Shown here: piece by piece, positions 16,613 through 25,332 of the stretch | How the letters are laid out: the number at the start of each line of letters is the position of its first letter | Numbering within the stretch: the first letter of the stretch is position 1 | Assembly: GCA_018830445.1 (NCBI GenBank) | Contig: JAHJSN010000126.1 | Coordinates: 1-64,000 of the forward strand | DNA from: Alphaproteobacteria bacterium | GTDB taxonomy: Bacteria > Pseudomonadota > Alphaproteobacteria > Rhizobiales > Hyphomicrobiaceae | Direction: 5' to 3' | Length of the DNA stretch: 64,000 nt | The notes under the pieces: generated by a model | Told to the model about the DNA's origin: nothing | Database searches by the model: none | Seen by the model: the letters and a program-made list of their open reading frames with translations, nothing else | Position numbers and translations under genes: made by a program

Positions 16613-16638
16613 TAACGATGACCACCGCTAAACGTCCT
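16613..16638 (+). promoter_or_regulatory. ECF-type promoter for the sigma factor gene (autoregulation)
   Basis: TAACG at 16613-16617 (in GGTAACG), 15-nt spacer, CGTCCT at 16633-16638. One base differs from consensus in each box (G for T in -35, C for T in -10), so it may be a weaker site. The ATG of the sigma gene follows 32 bp further on. It suggests the sigma factor drives its own gene. Confidence 0.65.
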
Positions 16639-16670
16639 TTGCAACAGCGGATCTAAACGCGGAGAAGACC

Positions 16671-17279
16671 ATGACCCACAGCGACGAGAAGCGACCAAAA
16701 AGCGATGCCGTGTACTCGGTGATGGTAGAGATCCAAAAAGACATGTTGCGCATGCTCACACGTCGGCTGGGCAACCCGGATGAGGCCGCCGACGTGCTAC
16801 AAGATTTCTACGCCAAGGTCTTGGCTCGGATGGGTGATGTGAAGGACACGGAGAAACTTCGAGGCTGGATGCGGCGGGTACTCGAAACAACTCTGATCGA
16901 TTACTACCGGGCTCAGGGTAAGCGGCGTAGCGGCGAGGCCGAGTTTGGACGCCTGGAGCAAGGTCTGGAGCGCAGTGAGGATCCCGACGACTTGGACTTT
17001 GCGATCTGCATGTGTCTCTACAAACTGTTGCCGACCTTGAAGTCAGAATATGCCGACGTGTTGTGGCGCGCAGACCTCATGGGGCAGCAGCGCGAAGAGA
17101 TCCTAGCCGAGCTTGGTCTTTCAGACAGCAACCTGCGGGTCCGGTTGCACCGCGCGCGGCAGGCGCTGAGGCAGCGTCTCCAAGAAACCTGCCAAGTCTG
17201 CCCAATTCATGGTTTTTTGAGCTGTGGCGATGACTGCGTGATTGCTGACCAGGCAAAACGCGCGAAGAACCGTTCCTGA
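16671..17279 (+). CDS. ECF sigma factor with CxC linker and Cys-rich C-terminus (copy 1)
   Basis: A 202-residue sigma-70-family ECF factor. Region 2 (residues 20-85) includes EAADVLQDFYAKVLARM. Region 4 (about 115-172) includes the CLYKLLPTLKSEYADVLWRA block and the DNA-recognition helix SDSNLRVRLHRARQAL. Unusual are C113-x-C115 between the two regions and the tail C174-x2-C177-x2-H180-G-x3-C185-x3-C189. The paralogue at 26140 keeps the same pattern, so a metal- or redox-sensing site is likely, comparable in principle to CorE-type factors with C-terminal cysteine domains. No anti-sigma gene is adjacent. Consensus promoters flank it on both sides. Confidence 0.9.
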   Translation: MTHSDEKRPKSDAVYSVMVEIQKDMLRMLTRRLGNPDEAADVLQDFYAKVLARMGDVKDTEKLRGWMRRVLETTLIDYYRAQGKRRSGEAEFGRLEQGLERSEDPDDLDFAICMCLYKLLPTLKSEYADVLWRADLMGQQREEILAELGLSDSNLRVRLHRARQALRQRLQETCQVCPIHGFLSCGDDCVIADQAKRAKNRS

Positions 17280-17280
17280 C

Positions 17281-17308
17281 TGTAACGATCGCCAAGGCCT
17301 TCCGTCTA
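17281..17308 (+). promoter_or_regulatory. ECF-type promoter for the YHS-PHA operon
   Basis: TGTAACG at 17281-17287, 15-nt spacer, CGTCTA at 17303-17308. The -35 begins 2 bp after the sigma stop codon; the same placement, promoter right behind the sigma gene, is seen at the second sigma gene. The first downstream ATG is at 17403. Confidence 0.8.
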
Positions 17309-17402
17309 TCTATTCACAAGTTCGCCAGCAACCGGCCGTGTCTGCAATTCACGTTGGCATGCGGCAAGGTTGTTCGGCCAACCATCGCGGAGGACAAGAA
17401 CC

Positions 17403-17762
17403 ATGGACGTCGTCGCCTATTTTTTAATGTGGGCCGTGATCGGTTACTTCCTCATGCGTGTGGGTTGCGGCGCCCATGCCTCAGGGCATGGCCATAACCA
17501 TGGTGGTGCGAAACGTGACCACGCAGCGCATGGCGCGAACGGGCAACCCTCGGATTTGAAGTGGATTGCACCGGCTCAGGACATCGACCCTGTCTGCGGC
17601 AAGACCGTAAGCACCGACAAGGCCAAGTCGAGCGTGCATGACGGCATCGTCTACTATTTTTGCTCGCGAGAATGCCGCGAAATGTTCGAAGCCGCACCCG
17701 ATCAGTACGTTGGTGCCCAAGCCGAACACCCAACCCAGCCGATGGAGCTGAGCCATGTCTGA
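17403..17762 (+). CDS. Membrane-anchored His-rich YHS-domain protein
   Basis: A 119-residue protein with one N-terminal membrane helix (VVAYFLMWAVIGYFLM), a His/Gly-rich linker (HASGHGHNHGGAKRDHAAHG) and a YHS domain (residues 62-105) with IDPVCGKTV and YYFCSRECREMF. YHS domains bind metal through the Cys-x-x-x and C-x3-C pairs and occur in copper ATPases and copper chaperones. I start at the ATG at 17403; an in-frame extension to 17370 crosses the leader. It is the first gene of the overlapping PHA-type operon and a likely metal-binding entry point. Confidence 0.85.
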   Translation: MDVVAYFLMWAVIGYFLMRVGCGAHASGHGHNHGGAKRDHAAHGANGQPSDLKWIAPAQDIDPVCGKTVSTDKAKSSVHDGIVYYFCSRECREMFEAAPDQYVGAQAEHPTQPMELSHV

Positions 17763-18093
17763 CGTGTCTATTTCCACGGTGCCCCGTCGACATGCTGGAA
17801 CGGCTCTGCCCATTGAGCAGGCGCCCAGGATTCCAGTGTTCGCGTTCGGCATGAGCCTGGGGCTATTTTTGGCCGTGACGTTCGCGTTGTGCGTTGGTTT
17901 TGATCTTCTGTTTCCCGGTCAGGCCATGTACGAGAGTTGGTTGAAACTCTTGCCAGGGTTTACCTGGCTGACTTGGCCAAGCTTCTTTCTCGGTTTGGCT
18001 GAGAGTTTCGCATACGGCTGGTACATCGCACTCATCTTCGGGCCGCTCTTCAATGTCTTTTCCGCAATGAGTTGGCGTGGAGGTCGATCATGA
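17755..18093 (+). CDS. DUF5676-type two-helix membrane protein
   Basis: A 112-residue protein with two membrane helices (about residues 32-52 and 78-100) separated by LLPGFTWLTWPSFFLGL, a block that is strongly shared with the 93-residue protein at 53193 (FFPGFEWLTLQGVLIGLVES). This matches the DUF5676 pattern as I remember it. Function unknown. The start overlaps the YHS gene by 8 nt and the stop overlaps the next ATG (ATGA), so translation is coupled. A second copy in the CueR-type regulon ties the family to copper conditions. Confidence 0.78.
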   Translation: MSDVSISTVPRRHAGTALPIEQAPRIPVFAFGMSLGLFLAVTFALCVGFDLLFPGQAMYESWLKLLPGFTWLTWPSFFLGLAESFAYGWYIALIFGPLFNVFSAMSWRGGRS

Positions 18094-19922
18094 CCGTCGT
18101 GCTGAAAACGGATGGCGTAGAGCCGGTCGAAAAGCGTCCGAAGAAAAACTCCAAACAAAATATTACTGCATCTGTTGTTCCGACCACGGCAATCCATCAA
18201 CAGGGTCCAGTGACCGAACTGCGTGGCAACGATCTCTTTCGCTACCAGGTAGATGTTTGGCAGCGGAGCATACTCTTCTGGGACACCCTGAGACAGCGCG
18301 CCAACAACATGCTTGAGCACGAGCGTGCCGGGCTGCCGCCCGTTCTGGACTTCAAGTACGAGATCATTCTGGATGCACGCAACTTTGAAAAACCAGCAAA
18401 TTATGCGCTCCTGCGCATCACGGAAGTTGGTGAGGATTGCTGGGAGGACTGCGTCGACCCGGACAAGCCGCCAGTGATTGTTGTCGATCCACGTGCCGGA
18501 CACGGGCCCGGAATCGGTGGCTTCAAGCAAGAATCCGAAGTCGGAATGGCGCTACATGAGGGCCACCCCGTCTACTTCGTTGTGTTCTTCCCGGAGCCGG
18601 CCCCAGGTCAGTCGCTGGCAGATGTCCTGCATGCATTGCGGCGCTTTGTCGAGGAGGTTGCCGGCCGCCATTCTGGTACACCGCCCGTCCTCTACGGCAA
18701 TTGCCAGGCGGGCTGGGCCGTAACGATGTTGTCGGCAGACTGCGAGGGGCTTGCCGGACCAGCAGTCCTAAACGGTTCGCCATTGTCCTACTGGGCGGGC
18801 GAGTCGGGTGTGAACCCGATGCGTGTGTCGGGTGGTCTCCTCGGGGGAGCATGGATAACGCATCTGATTGCAGATCTTGGGAATGGCCGGTTCGATGGCG
18901 CTTGGCTTGCCCAGAACTTCGAAAACCTTAAACCGGAAAAAGCCATTTGGGAAAAGTATGCAAGCCTGTTTCATGGCGTCGATACCGAACGTGATCGGTT
19001 CCTTGAATTCGAGCGCTGGTGGAATGGGTTTTATTTTCTGAGCCGCGAAGAAATCTTGGCAATCGTTGAGAATCTTTTCATCGGCAACCAGTTGGAACAG
19101 GGCCTCATGCGCGTATGCGAGGGCTGTATTGCCGACCTGAGGCGGATCCGCAATCCAATCATCGTATTCGCTTCCTATGGCGATAACATCACCCCGCCCC
19201 ATCAGGCCTTAGGGTGGATTCCAGCGGTTTACAAGGATACCAATGAACTCAAGCAGGCCGGCCAGAGGATCGTCTATCTAACCAATCCGCACGTCGGCCA
19301 CCTTGGCATCTTCGTTTCGGGCAAGGTGGCCCGTTTTGAACATCGAGCCATCCTGGAAAGCCTCGACGAGATTGAGGCACTCGATCATGGTCTCTACGAA
19401 ATGAAGATCGATAACCCATCGGGCGACCCAGATTGTCATAAGCCCGACTATTCCGTTCGCTTTGAGCCACGACAGGTCGGAGATCTGAGGGCGGATTATC
19501 CGCGCGCCGCGTTCGAGAAGGTACAGCGGGCCTCAGAGTTCAATGAGACGATGTATCGGACATTCGTTAGCCCCTGGGTGCAGAGCGCATCGAATCCTTG
19601 GGTGGCCGAATGGTTGAAGTGGATGCATCCCATGCGCACCAGCCGTTATCTGTTCTCGGAAACATTCAACCCTTGGATGCGCGGGGTTGCGATCCTGGCT
19701 GAGACGATCGCGAAAGACCGAAAACCATTCCCCAAGGATCATCCACTCATCGAAAAGGAGCGACAGATGTTTGATGAGGTCAGCTCCACGATCGAGCGCG
19801 CTCGTGTTGGGCGCGATGCGGGCTACGAGCAGCTCTTCAGCTTGCTCTATGGCGGACCTGGCAGCATGGAGCCGAGCATCCGGCCTGACGGCGACTTGGC
19901 AGAGAAAGCCCATGACAACTAG
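18090..19922 (+). CDS. DUF3141 protein (alpha/beta-hydrolase-like, PHA-linked)
   Basis: A 610-residue soluble protein. The part from about residue 130 to 330 has an alpha/beta-hydrolase look: VIVVDPRAGHGPGIGGFKQE, then PVLYGNCQAGWAVTMLSA, where the nucleophile elbow G-N-C-Q-A-G carries Cys as in PHA synthases, and VFASYGDNITPPHQAL with the acid residue region. The pattern matches DUF3141, whose biochemical role is unknown; its PhaC-like Cys elbow suggests an acyl-transfer or thioesterase role. It overlaps the DUF5676 gene by 4 nt and the kinase gene by 11 nt, which points to a common pathway with the kinase, acyltransferase and PhaC. Confidence 0.85.
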   Translation: MTVVLKTDGVEPVEKRPKKNSKQNITASVVPTTAIHQQGPVTELRGNDLFRYQVDVWQRSILFWDTLRQRANNMLEHERAGLPPVLDFKYEIILDARNFEKPANYALLRITEVGEDCWEDCVDPDKPPVIVVDPRAGHGPGIGGFKQESEVGMALHEGHPVYFVVFFPEPAPGQSLADVLHALRRFVEEVAGRHSGTPPVLYGNCQAGWAVTMLSADCEGLAGPAVLNGSPLSYWAGESGVNPMRVSGGLLGGAWITHLIADLGNGRFDGAWLAQNFENLKPEKAIWEKYASLFHGVDTERDRFLEFERWWNGFYFLSREEILAIVENLFIGNQLEQGLMRVCEGCIADLRRIRNPIIVFASYGDNITPPHQALGWIPAVYKDTNELKQAGQRIVYLTNPHVGHLGIFVSGKVARFEHRAILESLDEIEALDHGLYEMKIDNPSGDPDCHKPDYSVRFEPRQVGDLRADYPRAAFEKVQRASEFNETMYRTFVSPWVQSASNPWVAEWLKWMHPMRTSRYLFSETFNPWMRGVAILAETIAKDRKPFPKDHPLIEKERQMFDEVSSTIERARVGRDAGYEQLFSLLYGGPGSMEPSIRPDGDLAEKAHDN

Positions 19923-21132
19923 GCCCCTGATCTTAGTGATCAATAGCGGCTCGTCGAGCATCAAGTTCGCTGCGTTCGATGTCGAACGGGAGGAGCCTAA
20001 GCGGGTGTTTGCGGGGACACTTGAGCGAATCGGTCTTGACGCGGGGCGGTTCGTGGCAACGGGCACGGGCGGTGGCGTGCTTGTCGATCAGGGGCAGGAA
20101 CTCCCCAACCACGTCGTTGCATTGGACCTGCTTCTGGGATGGGTCGAGAACAGCACGTCGCAAGCGGAGATTGTCGCGGTTGGGCATCGTATCGTCCATG
20201 GCGGGCCGGACTGCGATTGCGCGCTACCGGTCACTCCTTCCCTTGAGGCGCGATTGAAGAGGCTTATCCCGCTTGCGCCATTACACCTGCCGCACAACCT
20301 CGCCGGTATCACGGCAATCCGGTTGCGCCGACCAGACCTTATTCAGGTCGCTTCCTTTGACACGGCATTTCATCATGGCTTGCCACGGGTGGCACAAATG
20401 ACGGCACTTCCGCGCCGGTTCGAAGGTGATGGCATCAGGCGCTACGGCTTCCATGGACTATCCTATGAATACGTCATCGAGGAGATTAGACGTCGGGACG
20501 GGCCGGCGGGAGCAAATGCAAGAATCATCGTCGCACATCTTGGTAACGGTGCTTCGATGGCAGCCATAAAGAATGGGCAAAGTGTTGAGACCACGATGGG
20601 CTTCAGCACGCTCGCGGGCCTACCGATGGGGACGCGCCCTGGCGGTCTCGACCCTGGGATCCTGCTGCATCTCTTGATCGAGAAGAAGATGAAACCGGAG
20701 GCACTGCAGCACTTGCTTTATGAGCATTCGGGACTGATAGGGATCTCCGGCTTCAGCCGTAGCATGGCAGACCTTATCGAGCATCAAGAGTTGCCAGCAG
20801 TGCGGGAGGCCATCGAATATTTTTGCCACCATGCCCGACGGCATCTGGCCGGTCTTACCGCCTCGCTCGGAGGACTTGATCGCGTGGTGTTCACGGGCGG
20901 CATCGGTGCCAATTCGCCTGAGATCCGAGCGCGCATTTGTGAAGGGCTGGACTATCTCGGCATCATTATTGATCCGGATCGTAACAAGGCCAGGCAACGG
21001 GTCATTTCCGCGGAAAGTATTCCAGTACATATCGAGGCCTTCAAGACCGACGAGGAGTTCGTCATCGCTCGGCATGTTCAGGGCACACTGCGTAAATCGA
21101 AGCTGGCTGGAAAGGCTCATGCCCATGTCTGA
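19912..21132 (+). CDS. ackA: Acetate/propionate/butyrate kinase family protein
   Basis: A 406-residue acetokinase-family enzyme: NSGSSSIKFAAFD at the N-terminus (phosphate loop), VASFDTAFHHGLP (catalytic Asp region), FHGLSYEYV, IVAHLGNGASMAAIKNGQS and VFTGGIGANSPEIR near the end. It makes acyl phosphate from a carboxylate and ATP, or the reverse. The ATG at 19912 lies inside the DUF3141 gene (11-nt overlap). With the phosphotransacylase that follows it could feed acyl-CoA to the PHA synthase, or recover ATP from acyl-CoA released by PHA breakdown. Whether acetate, propionate or butyrate is used is not visible. Confidence 0.92.
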   Translation: MTTRPLILVINSGSSSIKFAAFDVEREEPKRVFAGTLERIGLDAGRFVATGTGGGVLVDQGQELPNHVVALDLLLGWVENSTSQAEIVAVGHRIVHGGPDCDCALPVTPSLEARLKRLIPLAPLHLPHNLAGITAIRLRRPDLIQVASFDTAFHHGLPRVAQMTALPRRFEGDGIRRYGFHGLSYEYVIEEIRRRDGPAGANARIIVAHLGNGASMAAIKNGQSVETTMGFSTLAGLPMGTRPGGLDPGILLHLLIEKKMKPEALQHLLYEHSGLIGISGFSRSMADLIEHQELPAVREAIEYFCHHARRHLAGLTASLGGLDRVVFTGGIGANSPEIRARICEGLDYLGIIIDPDRNKARQRVISAESIPVHIEAFKTDEEFVIARHVQGTLRKSKLAGKAHAHV

Positions 21133-22129
21133 GAGCCCCGCCAATCTGGACGAGTTGATTGGGCGCGCAAAAATGCGTCCAACTATCCGCGTCGCTGTCG
21201 TCGAGGCCCATCAAGCCCTCGTAGTCAAGGCCGTACATGAGGCAACGTTGCTTGGACTGATTGAAGCAACACTCATTGGCAACCGCGATGCGATCCTGAA
21301 ATGCACAAAGGATGTCGGACTGACGATTGAGGCTGACCAAATCATCGGCACAACGGACGCTGCTGCCGCTGCTCGCAAAGGCGTCGAATTGGTCAAGTCT
21401 GGCCACGTCGATGCGGTGATGAAGGGAAACATCCACACCGATATCGTCATGAGGGCGTTGCTCGATTCCAAAAGTGGCCTGAGGGTTCCATTCCGGCGCG
21501 TCAGCCACGTTTTTCTCGTCGATGTGCCGACCTACCCAAAACTCCTGGCGGTGACCGACGCGGCAATCAATATCGCCCCCGATCTTATGGCCAAGGCGCA
21601 GATCCTCGAGAACGCGATCGAACTGCTTCACCTGATCGGAGTTGAAACACCAAAAGCCGCGGTACTTTCCGCCGTCGAGACCATCAATCCGGCCATTGTC
21701 TCGACATTGGACGCAGCCGGCCTCACGATGATGAGCAGTCGGGGACAGATTGCGGGCGCAATTGTCGATGGTCCATTTGCCTTCGACAACGCGATTTCAA
21801 AGAGAGCAGCACGCGAAAAAGGAATCGTCTCAGAAGTTGCCGGAGATGCCGACATCCTTCTCGTGCCCGATCTGATCTCCGGAAACATCCTGGCGAAGTG
21901 CCTCGAATATCTGGCCGGTGCAACAGCGGCCGGCATGGTGATGGGGCTGTCCGTGCCCGTAGTTCTTTCATCGCGCGCCGATCCTCCAGCTGCACGTCTG
22001 GCGGCATTGGCGATTGCGGTATTGATACACCGCGTCGCGCGCGATGAAGTCAGGCCTGAGCCGGAGGAGGGTTCGGCAATTCATTGTGCGGTTCAGCCCG
22101 AGAGTGCCTGCTGCCGGGTCGGAGTGTAA
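21125..22129 (+). CDS. Phosphate acetyl/butyryltransferase (PTA_PTB family)
   Basis: A 334-residue enzyme of the phosphotransbutyrylase type: RVAVVEAHQALVVKAV, DAVMKGNIHTDIVMRALL, RVSHVFLVDVPTYPKLLAVT and ADILLVPDLISGNILAKCLE. It exchanges CoA and phosphate on acyl groups. In many bacteria this domain is fused behind a MaoC hydratase domain; here the MaoC protein is a separate gene at 32492 in another operon of the same putative regulon. The start could be 21119 or 21125; I take 21125 because AAAGG is 9 nt in front of it. It overlaps the kinase gene by 8 nt. Confidence 0.88.
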   Translation: MSESPANLDELIGRAKMRPTIRVAVVEAHQALVVKAVHEATLLGLIEATLIGNRDAILKCTKDVGLTIEADQIIGTTDAAAAARKGVELVKSGHVDAVMKGNIHTDIVMRALLDSKSGLRVPFRRVSHVFLVDVPTYPKLLAVTDAAINIAPDLMAKAQILENAIELLHLIGVETPKAAVLSAVETINPAIVSTLDAAGLTMMSSRGQIAGAIVDGPFAFDNAISKRAAREKGIVSEVAGDADILLVPDLISGNILAKCLEYLAGATAAGMVMGLSVPVVLSSRADPPAARLAALAIAVLIHRVARDEVRPEPEEGSAIHCAVQPESACCRVGV

Positions 22130-22132
22130 CCC

Positions 22133-23917
22133 ATGCAGGATGTACCAACGAAGAGAACCAAACAATTGGCCAAGCTCCCGCCCTGCCATGTCGTCGAGAC
22201 GGATTCTCCTATCGCTCTTGATCGACCCACGCATGCTGCACTCGGCCGATTGACAGGCGGCATTTCACCGGTCGCACTTAGCCTTGCCTATTCCGACTGG
22301 ATCCAGCACCTCATGCTGTCGCCTGACAAGCACATCGACTTGGTTCTCAAGGCGCAACGCGCCTGGTCGCAATATCTCGGATACTGCATAAGGTCGTGCG
22401 CTGATCCCTCCTGTGCCTCCTGCGTTGCTCCCTTGCCGCAGGACAAACGCTTCAAGAATGAGGCCTGGCAGGCTTGGCCGTACCTTCAGATTCAGCAGGG
22501 ATTTTTGTTGACGCAACAGTGGTGGCAGGACGCCACGACAAATATCACCGGTGTCTCAAAGCATCATGAGGAAGTTGTTTCATTTGTCGCACGTCAACTT
22601 CTCGACACCCTATCCCCGGCGAATTTTCCGGCAACGAACCCCGAGGTGTTGGAGGAGACCGTTGCAACCCGAGGCCAGAATTTCGTGAAGGGTGCCGCGC
22701 ACCTCATGGAAGATCTGCAACGTCATATACGCAGCAGGCCACCCGTTGGCACAGAAAACTATGTCGTCGGGCGCGATGTGGCCACCACCCCAGGCCAAGT
22801 CGTTTTTCGCAACGAATTGATCGAGCTGATCCAATACGCACCAGCAACCGATGTCGTGCATCCCGAGCCTGTGCTGATCGTGCCGGCCTGGATCATGAAG
22901 TACTATATCCTCGACCTCAGCCCTGAAAATTCACTGGTAAGATTCTTGGTCGGACAGGGGCATACGGTCTTCATGGTCTCATGGAAAAATCCGGGTGTCG
23001 AAGATCGCAATTTCGGCATGGAGGATTATCGAACACGCGGCGTCATGACCGCATTGGATGTGGTGGAGTCGATCTTTCCCGGTCGGCGCATCCATGGTGC
23101 CGGCTATTGTCTCGGCGGCACTCTTCTGTCGATCGCCGCGGCTGCCATGGCCCGAGACGTTGATGACCGGATCGCCACCTTGACCCTTTTCGCGGCCCAG
23201 ACCGATTTTACAGAGGCCGGCGAACTGATGCTGTTCATCGACGAGGCCGAAGTTGGCTTTCTTGAGAGCATCATGGCGGAAAAAGGATATCTCGATTCAA
23301 AGCAGATGGCTGGCGCGTTCCAGCTACTACGCTCAAATGACCTCGTTTGGTCCGCCATGGTGCAAAACTATCTCATGGGAAAGCGACGGCCCATGTTCGA
23401 TCTCATGGTGTGGAACGCCGATGCCACACGCATGCCAGCGCGGATGCACTCGGAATACCTGCGGCAGCTTTTCCTGGATAACGATCTGGCCGATGAACGC
23501 TATCGCGCCGATGGGCGGCCGGTTTCGTTGCGAGACATTCGCATTCCCATCTTCGCCGTGAGCACGCTCTCTGATCACGTTGCCCCCTGGCGGTCGGTCT
23601 ACAAGATCCACGCCCAAACCAATGCCGATGTCACGTTCGTGCTGTCCAGCGGTGGTCACAATGCCGGCATCGTCAACCCACCTAAGAACTCAAAACGCTT
23701 CCACCAGATCGCGACACACGATGATCTAGCGGCCTATCTCGATCCTGATAGCTGGCAGGAGCGCGCGGTTCATCATGACGGCTCCTGGTGGCCGTGTTGG
23801 CAGGCTTGGCTTACCGAACATTCTGGTGATCCCGTCGGGGCCCCGCCGATGGGCGGAGGCCGAAAGGGTTCCGTGCCGCTCGGCGACGCTCCAGGCACAT
23901 ACGTACTCGCGCCCTAA
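22133..23917 (+). CDS. phaC: Class I polyhydroxyalkanoate synthase
   Basis: A 594-residue synthase that polymerises (R)-3-hydroxyacyl-CoA. The N-terminal PhaC_N domain (about residues 60-240) is followed by the alpha/beta-hydrolase domain. The lipase-like box is GAGYCLGG with nucleophile Cys; the catalytic Asp lies in STLSDHVAPW and the His in SSGGHNAGIVNPP. Length and the C-terminal DPDSWQERAVHHDGSWWP block are typical for class I. It starts 3 nt after the acyltransferase stop. No phaA, phaB, phasin or depolymerase gene is in the window, so this is probably an accessory synthase with its own supply genes. Confidence 0.95.
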   Translation: MQDVPTKRTKQLAKLPPCHVVETDSPIALDRPTHAALGRLTGGISPVALSLAYSDWIQHLMLSPDKHIDLVLKAQRAWSQYLGYCIRSCADPSCASCVAPLPQDKRFKNEAWQAWPYLQIQQGFLLTQQWWQDATTNITGVSKHHEEVVSFVARQLLDTLSPANFPATNPEVLEETVATRGQNFVKGAAHLMEDLQRHIRSRPPVGTENYVVGRDVATTPGQVVFRNELIELIQYAPATDVVHPEPVLIVPAWIMKYYILDLSPENSLVRFLVGQGHTVFMVSWKNPGVEDRNFGMEDYRTRGVMTALDVVESIFPGRRIHGAGYCLGGTLLSIAAAAMARDVDDRIATLTLFAAQTDFTEAGELMLFIDEAEVGFLESIMAEKGYLDSKQMAGAFQLLRSNDLVWSAMVQNYLMGKRRPMFDLMVWNADATRMPARMHSEYLRQLFLDNDLADERYRADGRPVSLRDIRIPIFAVSTLSDHVAPWRSVYKIHAQTNADVTFVLSSGGHNAGIVNPPKNSKRFHQIATHDDLAAYLDPDSWQERAVHHDGSWWPCWQAWLTEHSGDPVGAPPMGGGRKGSVPLGDAPGTYVLAP

Positions 23918-23974
23918 GGCAGCGAAGGCCGCTGACGTGTCGCCGATGAAACTATGTAAGAAAGGGGGCCTCTG

Positions 23975-24757
23975 ATGGAAGTGATTGATCTAAAAGGCCG
24001 CAAAGGATTGGTGGTTGGTATTGCGAACGAACACAGTCTGGCTTGGTCTGCTGCAAAGCACTTCCGCAATGCCGGGGCTGATCTCGCAATTACATATTTG
24101 AACGACAAGGCAGAGGCTTATGTTGAACCGCTAGCGAAAGAGGCGGAAGCAGCAATCTTTATGCCGTGTGATGTTGCCAAGCCGGGCGATCTGGAGGCTG
24201 TGTTTGCCGAGATCAACGCAAAGTGGGGCCGTCTTGATTTTCTGCTTCACTCGATCGCCTGGGCGCGGAAGGAGGATCTGAACGGCCGCCTGACGGATTG
24301 CTCCGCCGAGGGCTTTGCAGAATCAATGCTAATCTCCGTGCACTCCTTTATTCGCATGGCAAAGTTCGCCGAGCCGTTGATGCAGAGCGGCGGCAGCATG
24401 ATGACCATGAGCTACTACGGCGCCGAAAAAGTCGTCGACCATTACAATGTTATGGGACCGGTAAAAGCAGCGCTCGAGGCTTCCGTGCGCTATCTCGCCC
24501 ACGAGTTGGGGCGCACGTCGATTCGCGTCAATGCGATCTCGGCTGGCGCGGTAGCAACGCGGGCGGCCTCAGGTATTGAGCATTTCGACGAACTCTTGAA
24601 CGAAACCGTGCACAAAGCGCCTCTGCGGCGGACGGTGGAGGCGTGCGAAGTCGGTCGCGCAGCCTTAGTGCTGGCGAGCGATTACTCAAGCGCGATTACG
24701 GGTGAAACGCTACACGTCGATGCGGGCTTTCATATCGAAGGGATGGTATTTCACTGA
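23975..24757 (+). CDS. fabI: Enoyl-ACP reductase, FabI type
   Basis: A 260-residue short-chain-dehydrogenase-type reductase. It has the FabI NAD-binding pattern GLVVGIANEHSLAWSAAKH, the HSIAWARKEDLNGRL segment, and the catalytic Y-x6-K (YNVMGPVK, after SYYGAEKVVDHY); GETLHVDAGFHIEGM closes the protein. It completes each cycle of fatty-acid elongation. Being in the same transcription unit as phaC it may be a stress-inducible second copy that shifts lipid composition or resists inhibitors; the housekeeping copy would lie elsewhere. A 57-nt gap separates it from phaC, and the YHS gene overlaps its stop. Confidence 0.92.
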   Translation: MEVIDLKGRKGLVVGIANEHSLAWSAAKHFRNAGADLAITYLNDKAEAYVEPLAKEAEAAIFMPCDVAKPGDLEAVFAEINAKWGRLDFLLHSIAWARKEDLNGRLTDCSAEGFAESMLISVHSFIRMAKFAEPLMQSGGSMMTMSYYGAEKVVDHYNVMGPVKAALEASVRYLAHELGRTSIRVNAISAGAVATRAASGIEHFDELLNETVHKAPLRRTVEACEVGRAALVLASDYSSAITGETLHVDAGFHIEGMVFH

Positions 24758-24972
24758 TGCTGGAGTTCGGCCAAGAGAAAGAATTGACGCGCACAGATCC
24801 GGTCTGCAGAAAGACCTTGACGCTGGATCAAGTCGTCGCCCAAGAGGAGCATAACGGGTGGGCATACTTCTTCTGCTCGTACGCTTGCCAAAAGACCTTT
24901 CTTGAAGATCCAAAGCATTACGCAACGAATGATATTAATTTGGCTTCAAAGGCTGGCCAAGGCAGTCCGTGA
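24757..24972 (+). CDS. Short YHS-domain protein
   Basis: A 71-residue protein made almost only of one YHS domain: TDPVCRKTLTLDQVV, then GWAYFFCSYACQKTFLEDPKHY. The Cys-x...F-C-x3-C ligand set is complete. The ATG shares its A with the last base of the fabI stop (TGATG), so it is translationally coupled. The operon is thus bracketed by two YHS proteins. Probable soluble metal-binding or metal-sensing factor; partner unknown. Confidence 0.85.
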   Translation: MLEFGQEKELTRTDPVCRKTLTLDQVVAQEEHNGWAYFFCSYACQKTFLEDPKHYATNDINLASKAGQGSP

Positions 24973-25332
24973 CGGCGTTTCCCAATTCGTTCTCGGGCCT
25001 CAGGTGACGTTCGATCCAATACTACCGGAAGCCGTAGTAGGCTTGCTGGGCGGATTATTTGTAACATTGTGTAACTCCCGCCACCATCGTGATTGACTCC
25101 ATCATGAGCTTTTGCTGCTCTCCGCTTGGGCTTTGTTTGGGTGCTGGCTGAACATCGAGTTCAGGCCATTCCTCCATTGCTTATCAGGGGCGAGCCTCGG
25201 CGACAGGTGAGGTTGGCGCGCCTGGCACCGATGATGCCTGCAAGTTCCCGTTTCCAGAAATCTCCGCCTGCGGAGTACTGATCTATGTCAACGCCTGCGC
25301 GATGGAGACGTGCTCAAATTTAATAGCCTTAA
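24973..25332. other. Intergenic region, no gene seen
   Basis: I see no coding frame with a recognisable product, no ECF-type motif with the right spacing and no MerR-type promoter in these 360 bp. TTGTAAC and TGTAACT occur at about 25062-25075 but without a CGTC box 15 nt behind. A promoter for the following gene is expected here but cannot be pointed out. Confidence 0.4.
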
